Assembly: GCF_901000735.1 (NCBI RefSeq)
Contig: NC_081549.1
Coordinates: forward strand, 19,481,584-19,545,583
Source: Corylus avellana
Lineage: Eukaryota > Streptophyta > Magnoliopsida > Fagales > Betulaceae
Reading direction: 5' to 3'
Length of the DNA: 64,000 nucleotides
The notes under the pieces are model-generated. The model had not been told where the DNA came from. It did not search any database and saw only the letters and a list, made by a program, of their open reading frames with translations. Below, one piece after another: positions 1-11,597 of this stretch (the first letter of the stretch is position 1; each line of letters starts with the position of its first letter). A program made the position numbers and the translations under genes.

Positions 1-1329
1 TAGAGCAAAAGCTCTAAGAAATTCATAGTTTAAGCTACAAGATTACAAGTCATAGATACATACATAACAATCTGACATTTAACATCTATCTCTGACATCA
101 AAATCCGTTAACCCATGACTAATCTTCAGTTGTAACAATAGGTCTGCTCTAGACAGACTCAATCCGATACATAGGTAGCAACATCCTCTTGCCGAAACTC
201 ATCCTCCTCGACTTGTAAGCTAGAAAATTATTAACATTCTCAACCCAACAAGCCAGGACCACAAAATACAAGGAAAAATAAAGAAAATACACAAAAGCCC
301 ACAAAACACCACTGGAGAAAGGCTGCTAGATGATTATGGCTAGAGTATGAAAAAAAACCACGCGCAAGCATGTGCAAGTCACGATCCATCGCAGAGTTGT
401 CGAAATCAAAAGCGGCATGTGTTGTTGGAAGCCGGTGGGGCCGGTAAGCACAATGGAGGGGTACTTGTCGAGGTGGGTCTAATGGAGGGACGAAGATCAA
501 GCTTTGAAACAGTTTGATCCAAGAGCCCCATCAATTTCAAAAAAGGACAAGGCAGAAATGATGGATGGCACACCTAGCATGGTGGTGCTTGAGCCTATAA
601 CAAAAGAAAATTAAGCAAAAAGAAAAAGGAGGGGAAGAGGAAAGAGTCGGGGAATGCTTGGCGCTTAAAAAAGCTATTATTAATCAAAGTGGGAATGCTT
701 CCTAAAAACTAATTGGAAGTAACCCATTTCACAAAAATAATGTATGAATTAATATACTACCACATTCTTAACACAATTAACTCTTGGTCTTAGATATAAC
801 ACGAGACGATGGTGATTCAATAATTCTAGATCGCTTTGACAAGGTCTAATAGATAATAAATTTTATTTTTGGAAATAATTTTTTTCGATTATTATTAGAT
901 TATCATTAATAAGATAAAATAAATTGATTTGCACCAAAATATAGACAAAGAATGCTTTCACACAGGATTATCATCTCTAAACCAGTAAACCTTGCCTTAA
1001 ATAAGGGGAAAAAAACCCTTAAATAAGAGCTAAATTATCACAAACTTTTTCCTTTATATGTGGCGGGCCAGGTTTTTCTTCCAAAATATCCCAACGTTTA
1101 TTGGGCCTGAAAACCTTAGCGAAGTCAAGCCCACGACCGTGTCTCTTTCTTTCTTTAGACTTTACCCCTCTGATCTGCACCGCTCTCTCGCAATCCGAAA
1201 GGTTTCCCGAACCATCTCTTTGCTGCTCTACATATACGACTCTATAATCATCTTGCAAGGCTTTTTCTCTGTACCTCAGCTGCCTTCGTAACAAGCGTAG
1301 AAGAAGAAGATCCCTTTTTGATAGTGCTA
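1..1329. other. Intergenic region upstream of FES1
   Basis: I see no convincing gene here. Open frames on both strands are short and do not resemble known proteins. The last 300 bases or so presumably hold the FES1 promoter and 5' UTR; a pyrimidine-rich stretch lies around 1140-1200. The region is AT-rich with no clear repeat structure. Confidence 0.5.
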
Positions 1330-2972
1330 ATGGCTGAAGATGGACCCAACTGGGAAGGATTGCTCAAATGGAGCCTCGCTCACACCGATGGTACTCGCCC
1401 CACTCGCAATCTAAGGTACCCTCTGATCAACCAAAGATTTTGAGAAATATTTGTATTAGTGGTGCTGGATTATTCAATTTTAATGAAATGGGTGTTGATT
1501 AATTTGTGTTTGTAAAGTGAGGGGGATCGAAAATGGTTCATGGAAGCTATGCAAGCACAGAGTGTTGATGTGATTAAGCGCATGAAAGAGATTACTCTGG
1601 TTATGCAAACTCCTGAGCAAGTCTTGGAGGCTCAAGGAGTTTCTCCGGGTGATATTGAAGGTAGTATCCCAAAAAGCCTAGTTTCACGGACCCTTTTATA
1701 TATTTTATTTATTTGTTTTTTTCTATTCAAGTTTTCATTTTGTTTTATGATTTTGTCTACTGGTAGATATGTTGGATGAGCTGCAAGAGCACGTCGAGTC
1801 TATCGACATGGCCAACGGTAAATTCTTACATTCTTTTGTGAGATTTCTCCTGTGATGATATATTTGTGGATTCGGTGGTTTGTATCGGTGGTACATAACT
1901 GATAATATGCAAATGAGTGGTTTTTGAGTGTTGAAACATATATAATGTGAATATCTTGATGGTAGAGTGCCTTTTGTTGGTACTATACGACTGTATAATG
2001 ATATGTTCTCCAGGCTTTGTGGGTGCTTGACACTTACATGTCTAATCATCTAGCCCTTGCTAGATGTTTGATGGTAGCTTTCTGTTATGTATTCTATGTC
2101 TGATGGTAGCTTTCTTTTATGCATTCTATGAACTTGTTACAAGGAGTATTATTACTTGTTCCCTCAGGAAGCATATAAAAAGAACAAAAAAAGAGGTTGT
2201 CAAATTGATCTTCATGCAAATATTTTCAAAAAATCACCCATAAAATGTCATTACCATCTACTGCTAGCTTAAGCTAAAACTCACTTCAATTTGCATGATC
2301 TTTTTATGATAATGGTATTGGTCATCATCAGTTGATAACATTGCATGTTATAACTTGAGGTGTAAATTTTTTGTTTCATTAGCAGCTTGTCTATACTTGC
2401 TGTGTGAACTTTTTTTTTTTCTTTGTTTGTCTTACTGCTGCTTTGGTCGGTAATGCATATGCAACAGACCTGAACTCAATTGGTGGTTTGGTTCCTCTTC
2501 TTGGTCACCTGAAAAGCCCCCATGCAAACATTCGAGCAAAGGCTGCAGAAGTTGTAACAACTATTGTCCAGAACAACCCCCACAGTCAAAAACTAGTCAT
2601 GGAAGCAAATGGCTTAGAACCTCTCCTTTCTAATTTTTCTTCGGACCCTGATGTAACTGCTCGAACCAAAGCACTTGGGGCAATATCTTGTGAGTACCAC
2701 CTTCAGTCCTTTGATGAACTGTCTTTGTTGTTAACCTTTTAATTGAGTGCGCTTAGACTGATAATCATGTAAATTTTGCCTTGGGGTTGGCTCTTCAGCT
2801 TTAATCCGGCACAACAAACCAGGAATCACGGCATTCCGTCTAGCAAATGGTTATGCAGCCTTGAGGGATGCTTTAGGTTCCGAGAGTGTGAGATTTCAAA
2901 GGTGAGTATTTAGTTATGTTGTTATTTTAATTTTTAGTTGTAAATGAATCTATAGTGTGAAAATTAAAGAGA

Positions 2973-3005
<33 letters not shown>

Positions 3006-3694
3006 TCCAGATTCAAATTTATTTGGTTTTGGTATATTTTGACATGCATATTCAGTAACTGTTATGTTTGGTTAATTTCATCAGTCCTAATTTCTTATGA
3101 AAATAACCACTTTTCAGGAAAGCCCTCAATTTGATCCATTACCTGATACATGAAAATAGTTCAGATTGCAATGTAGTCAGCGAGCTAGGATTTCCTCGCA
3201 TAATGATGCACCTTGCCTCAAGTGAAGATGCAGAGGTACGAGAAGCTGCCCTTCGGGGCCTTCTCGAGCTTGCTCGAGACAAGACAAAGGGGGACGATGG
3301 CAGACTAGGTGAAGAAGATGAGAAATTGAAGCAAGTTCTACAAGAACGGATCAATGGTATTACCTTGATGTCACCAGAAGATCTTGGGGCTGCTAAGGAT
3401 GAGAGGCATCTTGTAGACTCGCTGTGGAATACCTGTTACAATGAGCCATCCTCTCTGCGAGAGAAGGGGCTTCTTGTTCTTCCTGGGGAAGATGCACCCC
3501 CGCCCGATGTTGCCAGCAAGCATTTTGAACCTCCTCTTAGAGCGTGGGCGGCAAACCCTTCTGCTGATAAGAGCCCCAGTGATAAAAAGAAAGAGACTCC
3601 TTTGCTTTTAGGGCCAGGTCCTCCTCCTGAGACTGCAGACAGTCGGAATAACTCGGGTGCAGGAGAGGATTCCAATGGACAGTTGAATAGATAA
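1330..3694 (+). CDS. FES1A: Hsp70 nucleotide exchange factor FES1 (HspBP1-like)
   Basis: Six exons at 1330-1415, 1518-1660, 1767-1817, 2468-2689, 2799-2901 and 3118-3694 give 393 residues; all introns are GT-AG and frame is kept. The protein starts MAEDGPNWEGLLKWSLAH and has the family blocks WFMEAMQAQSVDVIKRMKEI, an armadillo-type helical core (about residues 85-240), and the plant C-terminal motif LVVLPGED-like followed by FEPPLRAWAAN. FES1 proteins bind the Hsp70 nucleotide-binding domain, promote ADP release, and in plants protect Hsp70 during heat stress in the cytosol. The tail after WAAN is Pro/Gly/Ser-rich and polar. Arabidopsis FES1A is somewhat shorter. The start is chosen because the conserved N-terminus begins there, only 6 bases after an upstream TAG. 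No lesion seen. The family assignment is firm; the paralogue letter is an inference from similarity. Confidence 0.95.
2970..3006. repeat. (GT)n(GA)n microsatellite in FES1 intron 5
   Basis: A compound dinucleotide repeat, GT units followed directly by GA units, lies in the last intron of FES1 about 110 bases before the acceptor. It is probably length-polymorphic. Confidence 0.9.
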
Positions 3695-4363
3695 AGCTAG
3701 AAAAGATGCGAATGGACAGTGAATAGATAGAACTGGTATGTGGTTCAGTTAGATTTTAGCTTTATTGAACTGGTATGTGGTTCAGTTAGCTTTTAGCTTT
3801 GTTGTGTGGGATTTTTTGTTATCCCCTGTTGCATCTGTACATTTTGGTGTGTACTTTTTCCTCACATCTACCTCCTGGTTTGTCTGCACTCATGGATTTA
3901 GGGAATGTATGCCATAATTTTCACTTGCCTTTGCTTTAATTTGATATAATATCTTTCAGTGAAGTCCGGTATCCTGAAATTATGTGACAGATGAGGATTG
4001 GATTTGGTTGTTGCTCAACATTGTGTGGCAAATATGGTTGTTGATGTATGACACATTAGTGACTTTTTGACATCTAGTATTTTTCAACTTTTCATCTTCA
4101 CTTGTGATTTTGGTTTTGGTTGCTGCTCTAAACAGTAAAGCTCAATCTTCTGTTATGATAAAAACTTATATAGTGATCTCCATTCTACAAAGTGCATGGA
4201 ACTATGGTTGAGACAGAAAGAAAGAAATAAGAAAGAACGTTTGTTACATAGCCCATAAAACAAAAGAAAAAGCATTCTTACAAAGCAGAGGCGCCTCGCA
4301 AAGTGATACATGAAGAGAAGAAGCAGAGGATCTCAATACTTTTTCCAGGGTGCTGGAATGCAC
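3695..4363. other. Convergent 3' intergenic region
   Basis: Contains the FES1 3' UTR, including two near-identical stretches around 3733-3800 (an AACTGGTATGTGGTTCAGTT unit repeated), and the region past the converging dioxygenase pseudogene. No gene seen. Confidence 0.5.
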
Positions 4364-4405
4364 TCAAGTTTCAATCTTTGCGAAGTCAGCGCGTGCCTTT
4401 CCCTC

Positions 4406-4475
4406 CATTTTTCTTTTCATAGATTGCCTCTGATAATCTCCATTTTTCTTTTCATAGATTGCCTCTGATAATCTC
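4406..4475. repeat. 35-bp exact tandem duplication in last exon of dioxygenase
   Basis: Two perfect head-to-tail copies (4406-4440 and 4441-4475). Since 35 is not a multiple of 3, the duplication shifts the C-terminal frame of the dioxygenase and adds a new stop at 4417-4419. Confidence 0.95.
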
Positions 4476-5036
4476 CAAACTTAACTTTCTTGTACATCCT
4501 AGTACAGGACCTTCCGCCATCCGACATATGATCAAATGGCTCAACTTCTACATCGTCGTGTGGGACAATAAACGATGCATAAGAAATCCTTGCCGTGTTC
4601 TCGTTTGTCACAGCTCTGTGTTCAACGCTCTTGTACCTGCCATTGCTCCATATCTGCCATTGCAACAACAAAGCAACAACTTCAAATAAAAAAGAAAGGG
4701 GACAAGCACCTCAACAGCATCTCCAACGTTAACAACAAGAGCATTGTGCGTTGGCTTCACGGGCACCCATCGTCCTCCATGTTTAACTTGTAAGCCGCTT
4801 ACGATATCTTCTTGCATGAGTATGGTTATGGTGCCTGAGAGTCCGAATGTGGACTGAAACCCAGTACTTTATCGGGATTACAACAAGGAGGATAGTAGTT
4901 TACACGCAAGGCTTGTACCAACTCTTTGTGCAGCCCAAGCAGAGCATCTTTGTCCATCCCCATGATCAGAGATAGAGAACCTAGGAGTTCCACTGCGATT
5001 CTTCTAAGTTCAGTTGAGTACGCCTCAATGGCTTCC

Positions 5037-5948
5037 CTGCATTGATGTGATCTTTCTGCAATCACCTAGTTTTCTCAAATATACTTATCAAACCGTACTT
5101 TTTTTCCCCGTAAACAAATACAAAGGGAGAAGAGGAAGGAGAAAGATTCATACATTCAACATAAAATGTAGGTGGACAATGCAACAAATACTCAAAATAG
5201 CCAGTATTGTGCACATAGATCCTAAAGACTATTGGGAATGAGGCAAAAGATTGGCTTGACCCATTTGAATCTTGGCTCACTGGTCAGGAAAAAGGTTGTC
5301 ATAATTGGCGGTTTGATGTGGCAGTCTAAAGTTGTAACTGCCTATATATACACAAATTGGCGTAGCAAGCGAGTTTAGAGGCTACAACGGGAGAGAGGGC
5401 ACTAGAATCGACTGGATCAGAGCACCACCACGATGTTCTGTGAGAGAGGTACTCAGCAATGAAGGCATAGGCAACATCGCAACATGATTTGTAACAAGAT
5501 CTGGGATTCTAGAAAAAAAGAGGGTACCGACTATGTTGATTTAAATGGAAATAGAGAGGAAGCCGTAGATCTAACGGGTGGCCAAAGGTGGAGTTGTTGG
5601 GACTATGACACATGCAACACACTCATGCCTGGGTCGCGCGCGCCGGTGGATGGAGGCGGGAGATGAAGGATGGTCCGCGCGTAGGTGGAGAAGGTAGTGA
5701 AAACGCAGCAGATTCGGCCTCTAAGTTGCAGATAACACAAGAAGAAAAGAGAAAAAAAGAAAAGAATAGGAAGAAAGAGAAGTGAAGGAGGAAGAAGAGG
5801 GAGGAGGCTGATCTCCTGTCTCCTCCCCAGTCGGCATGTGCAAGGGAGGATCAAGGGGTTAAAGGGTGGAATAAAAAACACAGAGAAAGAGAGACAAAGA
5901 AGCTCTCTAGAAAGGTCTTGAAAGAGAGAGACATATGGGAAACGTACT
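5037..5948. other. Large intron 2 of dioxygenase with a GC-richer insert
   Basis: The intron is much longer than its neighbours. Between about 5330 and 5850 it contains sequence of higher GC content, including a GCGCGCGC run near 5636 and a purine-rich tract at 5740-5800, unlike the AT-rich surroundings. It reads like an inserted transposon or LTR fragment, but I could not identify termini or a coding domain. Confidence 0.35.
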
Positions 5949-7036
5949 TGAGTCCCTTTGGTTGTTCTGGCCAAAATTTTAGCTTCCTGTAGTGGGATGG
6001 ATAAACAACGAGAATAAGTGCGTCTGACCAGTCGAGTATCTGCTCTTCAGAAACCACGTACACATGTCTGTAACCTTGTATGTCATTTGCAGGCATTGAA
6101 TACTTGTTCTTCTCTTCTAGTGGAAGTTCAAAAAACTCAGCCGTAGCGTCCTTCATACCCTGCAACACATTTCTTGCCGCCCTGTGATTGATCACCTGCA
6201 ATGTATTTTCAATGTGAAGGTGATCAGAGTTTTCCCTTTTCTTTTTCTGAGCAAATTACAAACAAACAGGACAACAAGACAAAGCAACAAGAGCAAGAGT
6301 CTCCTTTTGCTTTGTTTTAATTATGAAAACGATGAACTTGACACCCATCGCATGAAATCATTTTGGTTTTGTGAAAAAACTTGGTAGTACATTAAGCATA
6401 TATACCCTTTTATTCACTTGGTGTGCAGATATAGATACGGAGAATATAATTACCTGAAAGAAGCTCCAGTCTTTGCATGCAAGATCCAGCTTCTTGAGAG
6501 CAATGATAAGTCAATGACAGGAATCTCAAACGAAAGATGATAGTTATCTATGCTATTTTGCATCTCTTCACGATTCCTTGTATATCTTTCAGGAAGCTCC
6601 AAAGGGTCCCTCCTCACCATTTCTTGAACATTTGGCACTGGTAGAGATAGTGCATATACATACTCTTCCTCTACAAATGCTTTAATATTGGAATCCATGT
6701 CTATTATTTTGCCTGAATACTTTGGCTTTGAAATTTGAATCATCCATCGGTCCGTCCCAATACTCCCATGAATTTGTAGCCCAATTCTCTAATGATCACT
6801 GGTCATAATAAGATCTTATTTTTCAGCTAAAGGGGATCTTATTTTCCCCTCAAAGGAAGATTCGTTTGCAGGGACGCTTCTGTTTGGATTGGATAGTGAA
6901 TGATTTATTTGGTGTACTTCTTGTATTTGTTTGGATGTTCTCACCGTTTTCCAACGGTTCTTAATCTTGGTATGGAGCTACTGGTTAACTGACATGAGAT
7001 GTCTTCTGTATTTTCTAATTGTTCCAATAGAATTAT

Positions 7037-7037
<1 letters not shown>

Positions 7038-7074
<37 letters not shown>

Positions 7075-7150
7075 TTTCAGAAACACCAAAGGTTTTCTTT
7101 AATAATAAACATGGTAATAGTAACTACTACAATAATAATAATAATAATAA
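7038..7150. repeat. (CT)n and (AAT)n microsatellites
   Basis: A CT repeat of about 16 units (7038-7070) is followed 60 bases later by an AAT repeat (about 7131-7150). The surrounding 6744-7382 holds the dioxygenase 5' flank and otherwise no recognisable feature. Confidence 0.9.
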
Positions 7151-7382
7151 TCTAAGGTTAATTCAATTTTTTATTGTTATACTTACACATATTCAGTAGG
7201 TATTGAACCTAAATCTTACCCTTATAAGGGAGGAAATGCTCATTGCCTCATTGGCCATTTTTTCTTATCTCCGATTACTTGTCTGCAAAACATTGGTGCA
7301 CAAGCACTGCTTCATCACCATATGACTCATCAACCCAACTCCTTCAAATATTGCTTCAGGATTGTTGATCTCTGCACTTTCC

Positions 7383-7604
7383 ATGGATTTCCCAAAAAAA
7401 CTAGGTCTTTTCAGGAGCCCATATGCTTACTCGAAGTTGGAAGACAGGGAAGAGAAAACCCGGTTCTTAATCTTCAAAATACTTGAGCAAGCGGATTCTC
7501 ATAAGGGATCTTCACGTTTGAAAATTAGAATATGTATTTTGAAGGTCGAGATTGGGAAGAGATTAAGGAAGCTGAAGAAGTGCATCAGTTGCAGATTCAT
7601 CTAG
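7383..7604 (+). CDS. Small basic hypothetical protein
   Basis: A 73-residue frame starting MDFPKKLGLFRSPYAYSKLE. The C-terminal half is strongly basic (RLKIRICILKVEIGKRLRKLKK), preceded by FLIFKILEQADS. This resembles a small plant protein family of unknown function that I recall having a similar Leu/Lys/Arg-rich end, but I cannot name it. The Met at 7383 is preferred over the upstream in-frame Met at 7362 because the family-like sequence begins there. The region after the stop (7605-7850) is T-rich and reads like a 3' UTR. It could be a single-exon gene, the last exon of a longer gene, or a chance ORF. No function is inferred. Confidence 0.4.
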   Translation: MDFPKKLGLFRSPYAYSKLEDREEKTRFLIFKILEQADSHKGSSRLKIRICILKVEIGKRLRKLKKCISCRFI

Positions 7605-8298
7605 AATTGGTAGTACAAAAGCCTTGGCAGGGCACATGTTTAGCCGCAATAAGAAGATCTTTGTTAGCCTTCCCCTTTCATTTCATTTGTTCGCTAAAAT
7701 AATAATCGAGTGATAGTGTGTGGGGATGGCTTATGTTTTGTTACTCTTTAGTTACTCTTTAATGCAATGGCGTGGCTGTTTTGCTTTGCTATTTTACTGT
7801 CATTTTGTTCTATGAGGAAAATTAAGTTTGTGAAGGAATTTAAGAAAGGCTTATCAATCCACTTTCATACCATTTTACATTGAGAATATTATGGAAACTA
7901 TAAAGGATTGTATAATGGAATAGCCCTATTAAATTACCCAATTCGGTCGGTTTTGGACTTGGACAAATCAATTTTCGACTTGCATTAGTAATACAAAAAA
8001 ATAGAACATACATCCATATATAATGATATTTATACAATTTGACAACAAAAGGTGAACTATAAATATATCAGATGTAATACTTTTTAACACCACACATTTC
8101 TTAACCCACCATTTGCTTCTAACAAATCCTTCATTAAGGAGACACCTTAATGCCATCTGCTAATAAGTAAAAAGAAAGGCATACAAAATCCAACTGATAG
8201 TGCAAATAGAAAATTTTAGTACTTAAAAATCACAAAGACATTCTTTGCCAATGCCACTGACTTCCTTGTAGAACATGACAGCACCCTTGCTTTCTTCC
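7605..8298. other. Intergenic region between the small ORF and the thaumatin-like gene
   Basis: A likely 3' UTR of the small ORF (to about 7850) is followed by AT-rich sequence and the convergent 3' end of the thaumatin-like gene. No repeat or RNA gene recognised. Confidence 0.5.
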
Positions 8299-9138
8299 TC
8301 ACTTGGGAGGGCAGAAAGTGACAACATATCGTGAAGCCCTGCATTTGTTGAGGCTGCTAGAGTCATCAAAGGCATAACTATAAGCCTTTGGGCAAATAGC
8401 CTTAAAGAGATGTGCAAAAAGGGTTGGCTTGCAAGTCTTTGGGTTTGCATAGTCCCCTGTGCAGCAATACTTAGCCGATTGCATGGCCAAGCAGGCACTC
8501 TTACATCCTACCACCTTGCCACCCCTCTTCACTTCCAATGACGATGGGCAGCAAATGTTCAAATCAACCTCACACGATGCCACACCACACCCAACACCAC
8601 CCCCTACGGGTTTCATCGAAACAGGCAAATTGAAGCCATCAACCAAGCTCACATCATAGTAATGCAAGGGCGAATAAGACGTCCCGAGTGTCATTTCGAC
8701 CACCGTTGCCGGCGGCACACCGCCTCTGCCTCGGCAGTGTAATTGGCTGGCACAATCCCCAGTGTTACATGACCCTTTTCCACTCTCATCAAAGTAACAG
8801 CCTTGCCTGCCCCAAATCCTTCCTGACCACTTTTCTGGCACGTCGAGGACAACCTCCTCTCCGCTGCCAAGATGGAAACCGCCATCTTTAGGGGTCGGCT
8901 GCCCTGCACCACCAAGTATTCCCGGCCATACACTTTCATTGCAATTGTTGACTAGAATGAGTTGTGCCCCATCTGCAACCAAAAAAAAGAAGATAAAAAT
9001 AGTAACATAAATTGTTCAGTGCTTTAATGGACAAACTACAAAAACACAGATAAAGAAAGAAGTAGAAGAATTACTTGCGAAGGTGAGAGAAGCCATTACA
9101 TAGAGGAGAAAAGGTAACAGAAATTGGGAAGTTGGCAT
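8299..9138 (-). CDS. Thaumatin-like protein (PR-5 family)
   Basis: Two exons, 9138-9075 and 8972-8299, encode 245 residues. Exon 1 is a typical secretion signal ([20 protein letters not shown], cut expected near residue 22). The mature protein begins [11 protein letters not shown] and carries the PR-5 landmarks: [33 protein letters not shown], the acidic-cleft region around [13 protein letters not shown], and the C-terminal [16 protein letters not shown] ... VTFCP. PR-5 proteins are apoplastic or vacuolar defence proteins with antifungal or beta-glucan-binding activity. I count 17 cysteines in the mature region rather than the usual 16. The extra one forms the CC pair in DLNICCPS and would leave one cysteine unpaired. 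The short signal exon with a phase-1 intron supports this start. No break seen. Confidence 0.93.
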
Positions 9139-9660
9139 TGTGATGGTTTTTTCTTTCTCTTTTTTGAATTTTATTTAGGAGTTGATGATTGTGTAGGGAG
9201 AGGCAATGGGGTGATCAGGGACTTCCAAGTATGTTGCCACAAGGATAGGTTTGGACTACGGCTACCTTTTTAAGCAACTTCCTCACTAGCTGCTGTGTGA
9301 CTGTGTCACTCTCTTTTGCTTTTTATTTCTCTGCTCTCTTTTCACTTTTACTTTCACGATGAAGGGCATATATGCATTGCTTCAATCCGAGGGTTCCTTC
9401 TCTTTTGTGAGCGATTACTTGTGCAAATCATGTTTCTTAATTTATTATATTTTTCTTTCTCTTTTTTCTAAATAAAAATATTATGAATGTATGTCTTTGT
9501 CGTTTGATCAATGAGTCTGTCCACATGTCCACTTTAATGAGAACATGCTTATGTTCCTTAATCATGAGTGCACCCTGCATGATATTGGCAATGAATTTGC
9601 CGATATACCTACAGAAAAATTTGGAAACTCTGCTGTCCTCGTACATATTTCCTCCATTTA

Positions 9661-9893
9661 CTATCATACCAGGGATCAAATGAGCATTACAACTTCATGA
9701 TGTTACCTTGTCAATTTTCTTCTTATCTTCATAATTATTATCATAGCAGGGATCAAATGAGCATTACAACTTCATGATGTTACCTTGTCAATTTTCTTCT
9801 TATCTTCATTATTATTATCATAGCAGGGATCAAATGAGCATTACAACTTCATGATGTTACCTTGTCAATTTTCTTCTTATCTTCATAATTATT
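9661..9893. repeat. 77-bp minisatellite, about three copies
   Basis: The motif AGGGATCAAATGAGC recurs at 9671, 9748 and 9825, a period of exactly 77 bp, and the remainder of each unit is nearly identical. It ends in an ATT microsatellite (about 9885-9916). Confidence 0.95.
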
Positions 9894-11072
9894 ATTATTT
9901 TTATTATTATTATTATTTTGAAGTACAACAAGTCAAACGAACTACAGACAACTAGCATCTCATTGTTCTGGAGAGAGACCTCGGAGGTGAAAGCCGAGCA
10001 AAAATGCAGCCAGCAAAGTTGCTTGGGGCCCATGAAGAAAATTGAGAGTACAAAGAGAACCTCATATAACTTAGTTCCTGTCTAGCTTTTGAGGAAACTT
10101 GAGAGACTAAAAATTATATTTACAATAGTTGAGAGAACTCCTTGTAGGGCGGTGAGTCTAAAGCCCAACCAAATCATATTTGGATAACGCTCACATCTAG
10201 ATATGAGAAACCTGAAAAACCAAAATGGTACTTTGAAAAATAGCCAGAGGACCATAAATCTGTTGTTAAAAAAGAAAAAACACATGGTAGTGGTGGTGTG
10301 TGTAGTCCACTTGCGCCAAGTAGGCATGTGTAGTACACCTGATGAGACGGGAGCTATAGGGTAGAAGAGAGCATAAAAGGTGGAGAAGAGGGTGCATATA
10401 AGATACATGAATGGATGGATGTAGATTTGATCTCTACAATCCCAAGCAACAAACCTAAAAAGGTAAAAGCAATAAAGGATAAACACCAGTCCAAGAAAAC
10501 GAGAGTTGAAGGCATCAAATTGGGGAGATGAGAGGTCCCTAGCTAGAAGCAGAGAAAGGGGTTTTCTTTTTCAGGAGTTTTAGAGAGAGCGTTTATCTTA
10601 AGCTAGTGGTGATATCAATTAGTGCTATCTTCATAATTACAAGCAAACATAATTGCACTACAAACAAGTATAAAAAGACTGAAGAACCTTAAAAGGTTTA
10701 GCATGTCACTTTTTTTCTTTATTCTTTTTGATATAAAAGTAGAGCAAGGAAAAAAGAGTAGATTGAGCTTTTGCTATAAAATACTAGAAAAAAAGCAAGA
10801 TTTGGATCACCATCCAGATAATGCTCGTACTTTCTCATCCTTGTAGCCTAAGCTTTTGCTCTTCAGTGCCCCAAAGAAGAAAATTAAAAATTACTGAAAA
10901 TTATATATTGTGCATTTCAACTTGTCAGAGAGACTAAAAAAAAAAAAAAAAAGCTAATAAGGACGATCTGAAACTTTTTGATACAACTTCGAATCCGACA
11001 TGAAGTTAATACGAAATTAAGTGATTAAGTTTGGTTATTACAGACATCTTAAGCATATTGTATTATTTGTTT

Positions 11073-11185
11073 TCAAGAGGTAGCTCAATTGGTTGGAAAT
11101 CACGTCTCATGAAGCCGGAGTCATTAGTTTGAATCTCCTCTCTCACTCGTGTGCGGATATATCACAAAAAAAATAAAAAAAGGGA
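11073..11185 (+). mobile_element. tRNA-derived SINE-like element
   Basis: GAGGTAGCTCAATTGGTTGG (from about 11077) matches an RNA polymerase III A box, and AGTTTGAATCTCC about 40 bases later (near 11130) matches a B box. An A-rich tail follows (about 11164-11181). This A-box, B-box and A-tail layout is that of plant tRNA-related SINEs. Target duplications were not clear, and a degenerate tRNA relic is the alternative. Confidence 0.7.
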
Positions 11186-11329
11186 GCTTATTGTGTCACT
11201 TTAGTCTATTCTGCTAAAATGGATTCGGATCCGACATAACCAAATCGACTGAGATGGATACGAAAAGATCCTGTGGTGTCACCTCCACAGTTCCCACTCG
11301 ATCCAGGGTAAAAACACACTAGAAAGAGT

Positions 11330-11505
11330 AATGCTAGGTATCATCTTTTTATGCTTATAAAATTCTCCTAAAGTTGATGTGGCTTTTAAAATCATCATTA
11401 AATTTTAGCTGAATCATATTTGAATTTTGATCAAATGGTGATTTTAAAAGCCACATCAGCTTTAAAAAGATTTTAAGAAGATAGAAAGATATTACTTATC
11501 ATTAC
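11330..11505. mobile_element. MITE-like inverted-repeat element
   Basis: The arms pair across a short centre: GATGTGGCTTTTAAAATCA (about 11379) against TGATTTTAAAAGCCACATC (about 11440), and the outer ends GTAATG...ATCTTT pair imperfectly with ATCTTCTTA...CATTAC-like sequence on the right. A non-autonomous DNA element is likely; the superfamily is unknown. Confidence 0.6.
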
Positions 11506-11597
11506 TCCACTAGAAAATACAAAGAAAAGTATTATTCCGATTTTGCCCCTCGGAAAACCCCTTCCACAGTGTCCACTCACTGCAGGGTTTTGCAGTG

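Larger units (their letters stand above)
4364..6743 (-). pseudogene. SRG1-like 2-oxoglutarate/Fe(II) dioxygenase, frame-broken
   Basis: Four exons are recognisable on the minus strand: about 6743-6454, 6195-5949, 5036-4710 and 4653-4364, all with usable splice borders. Blocks of the SRG1/codeine-demethylase family are present in order: LELPERYTR, EIPVIDLSLLS, KLDLACKDWSFFQ, VINH, EFFELPLEEKNKYSMPANDIQGY, NYYPPCCNPDKVLG, the iron-binding HSD, GLQVKHGGRWVPVKP, and the distal histidine with SVEHRAVTNENTARIS. Three lesions break the frame. Just after IDLSLLS, about 10 residues are missing and KLDLACKDW continues in another frame (about 6495). One base is missing right after HSDSQ (about 4845), giving TAA three codons later. 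A 35-bp tandem duplication at 4406-4475 shifts the last residues; without it the frame would run to TGA at 4364-4366. Such enzymes hydroxylate or demethylate specialised metabolites, substrate unknown here. Sequencing error could explain one lesion, hardly all three. Confidence 0.85.
9139..11597. other. Intergenic region with minisatellite, SINE and MITE
   Basis: About 2.5 kb without a credible gene. It contains the thaumatin-like promoter (9139 to about 9420), a 77-bp minisatellite, an AT-rich block with a long minus-strand open frame (10082-10486) that looks like chance, a SINE-like element and a MITE, each listed separately. The last 100 bases are the TPR gene's 5' flank. Confidence 0.6.

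Noticed and set aside
240..500. Minus-strand 86-residue open frame
   Set aside because: No recognisable domain, odd composition and no supporting splice or neighbour context; treated as chance.
10082..10486. 134-residue minus-strand open frame rich in Phe and Cys
   Set aside because: Composition follows the AT-rich DNA, no domain recognised, no related copy in the window.
11073..11150. Functional tRNA gene
   Set aside because: Box A and box B are present, but the sequence does not fold into a complete cloverleaf with paired acceptor stem and it ends in an A-rich tail, so a SINE is more likely.
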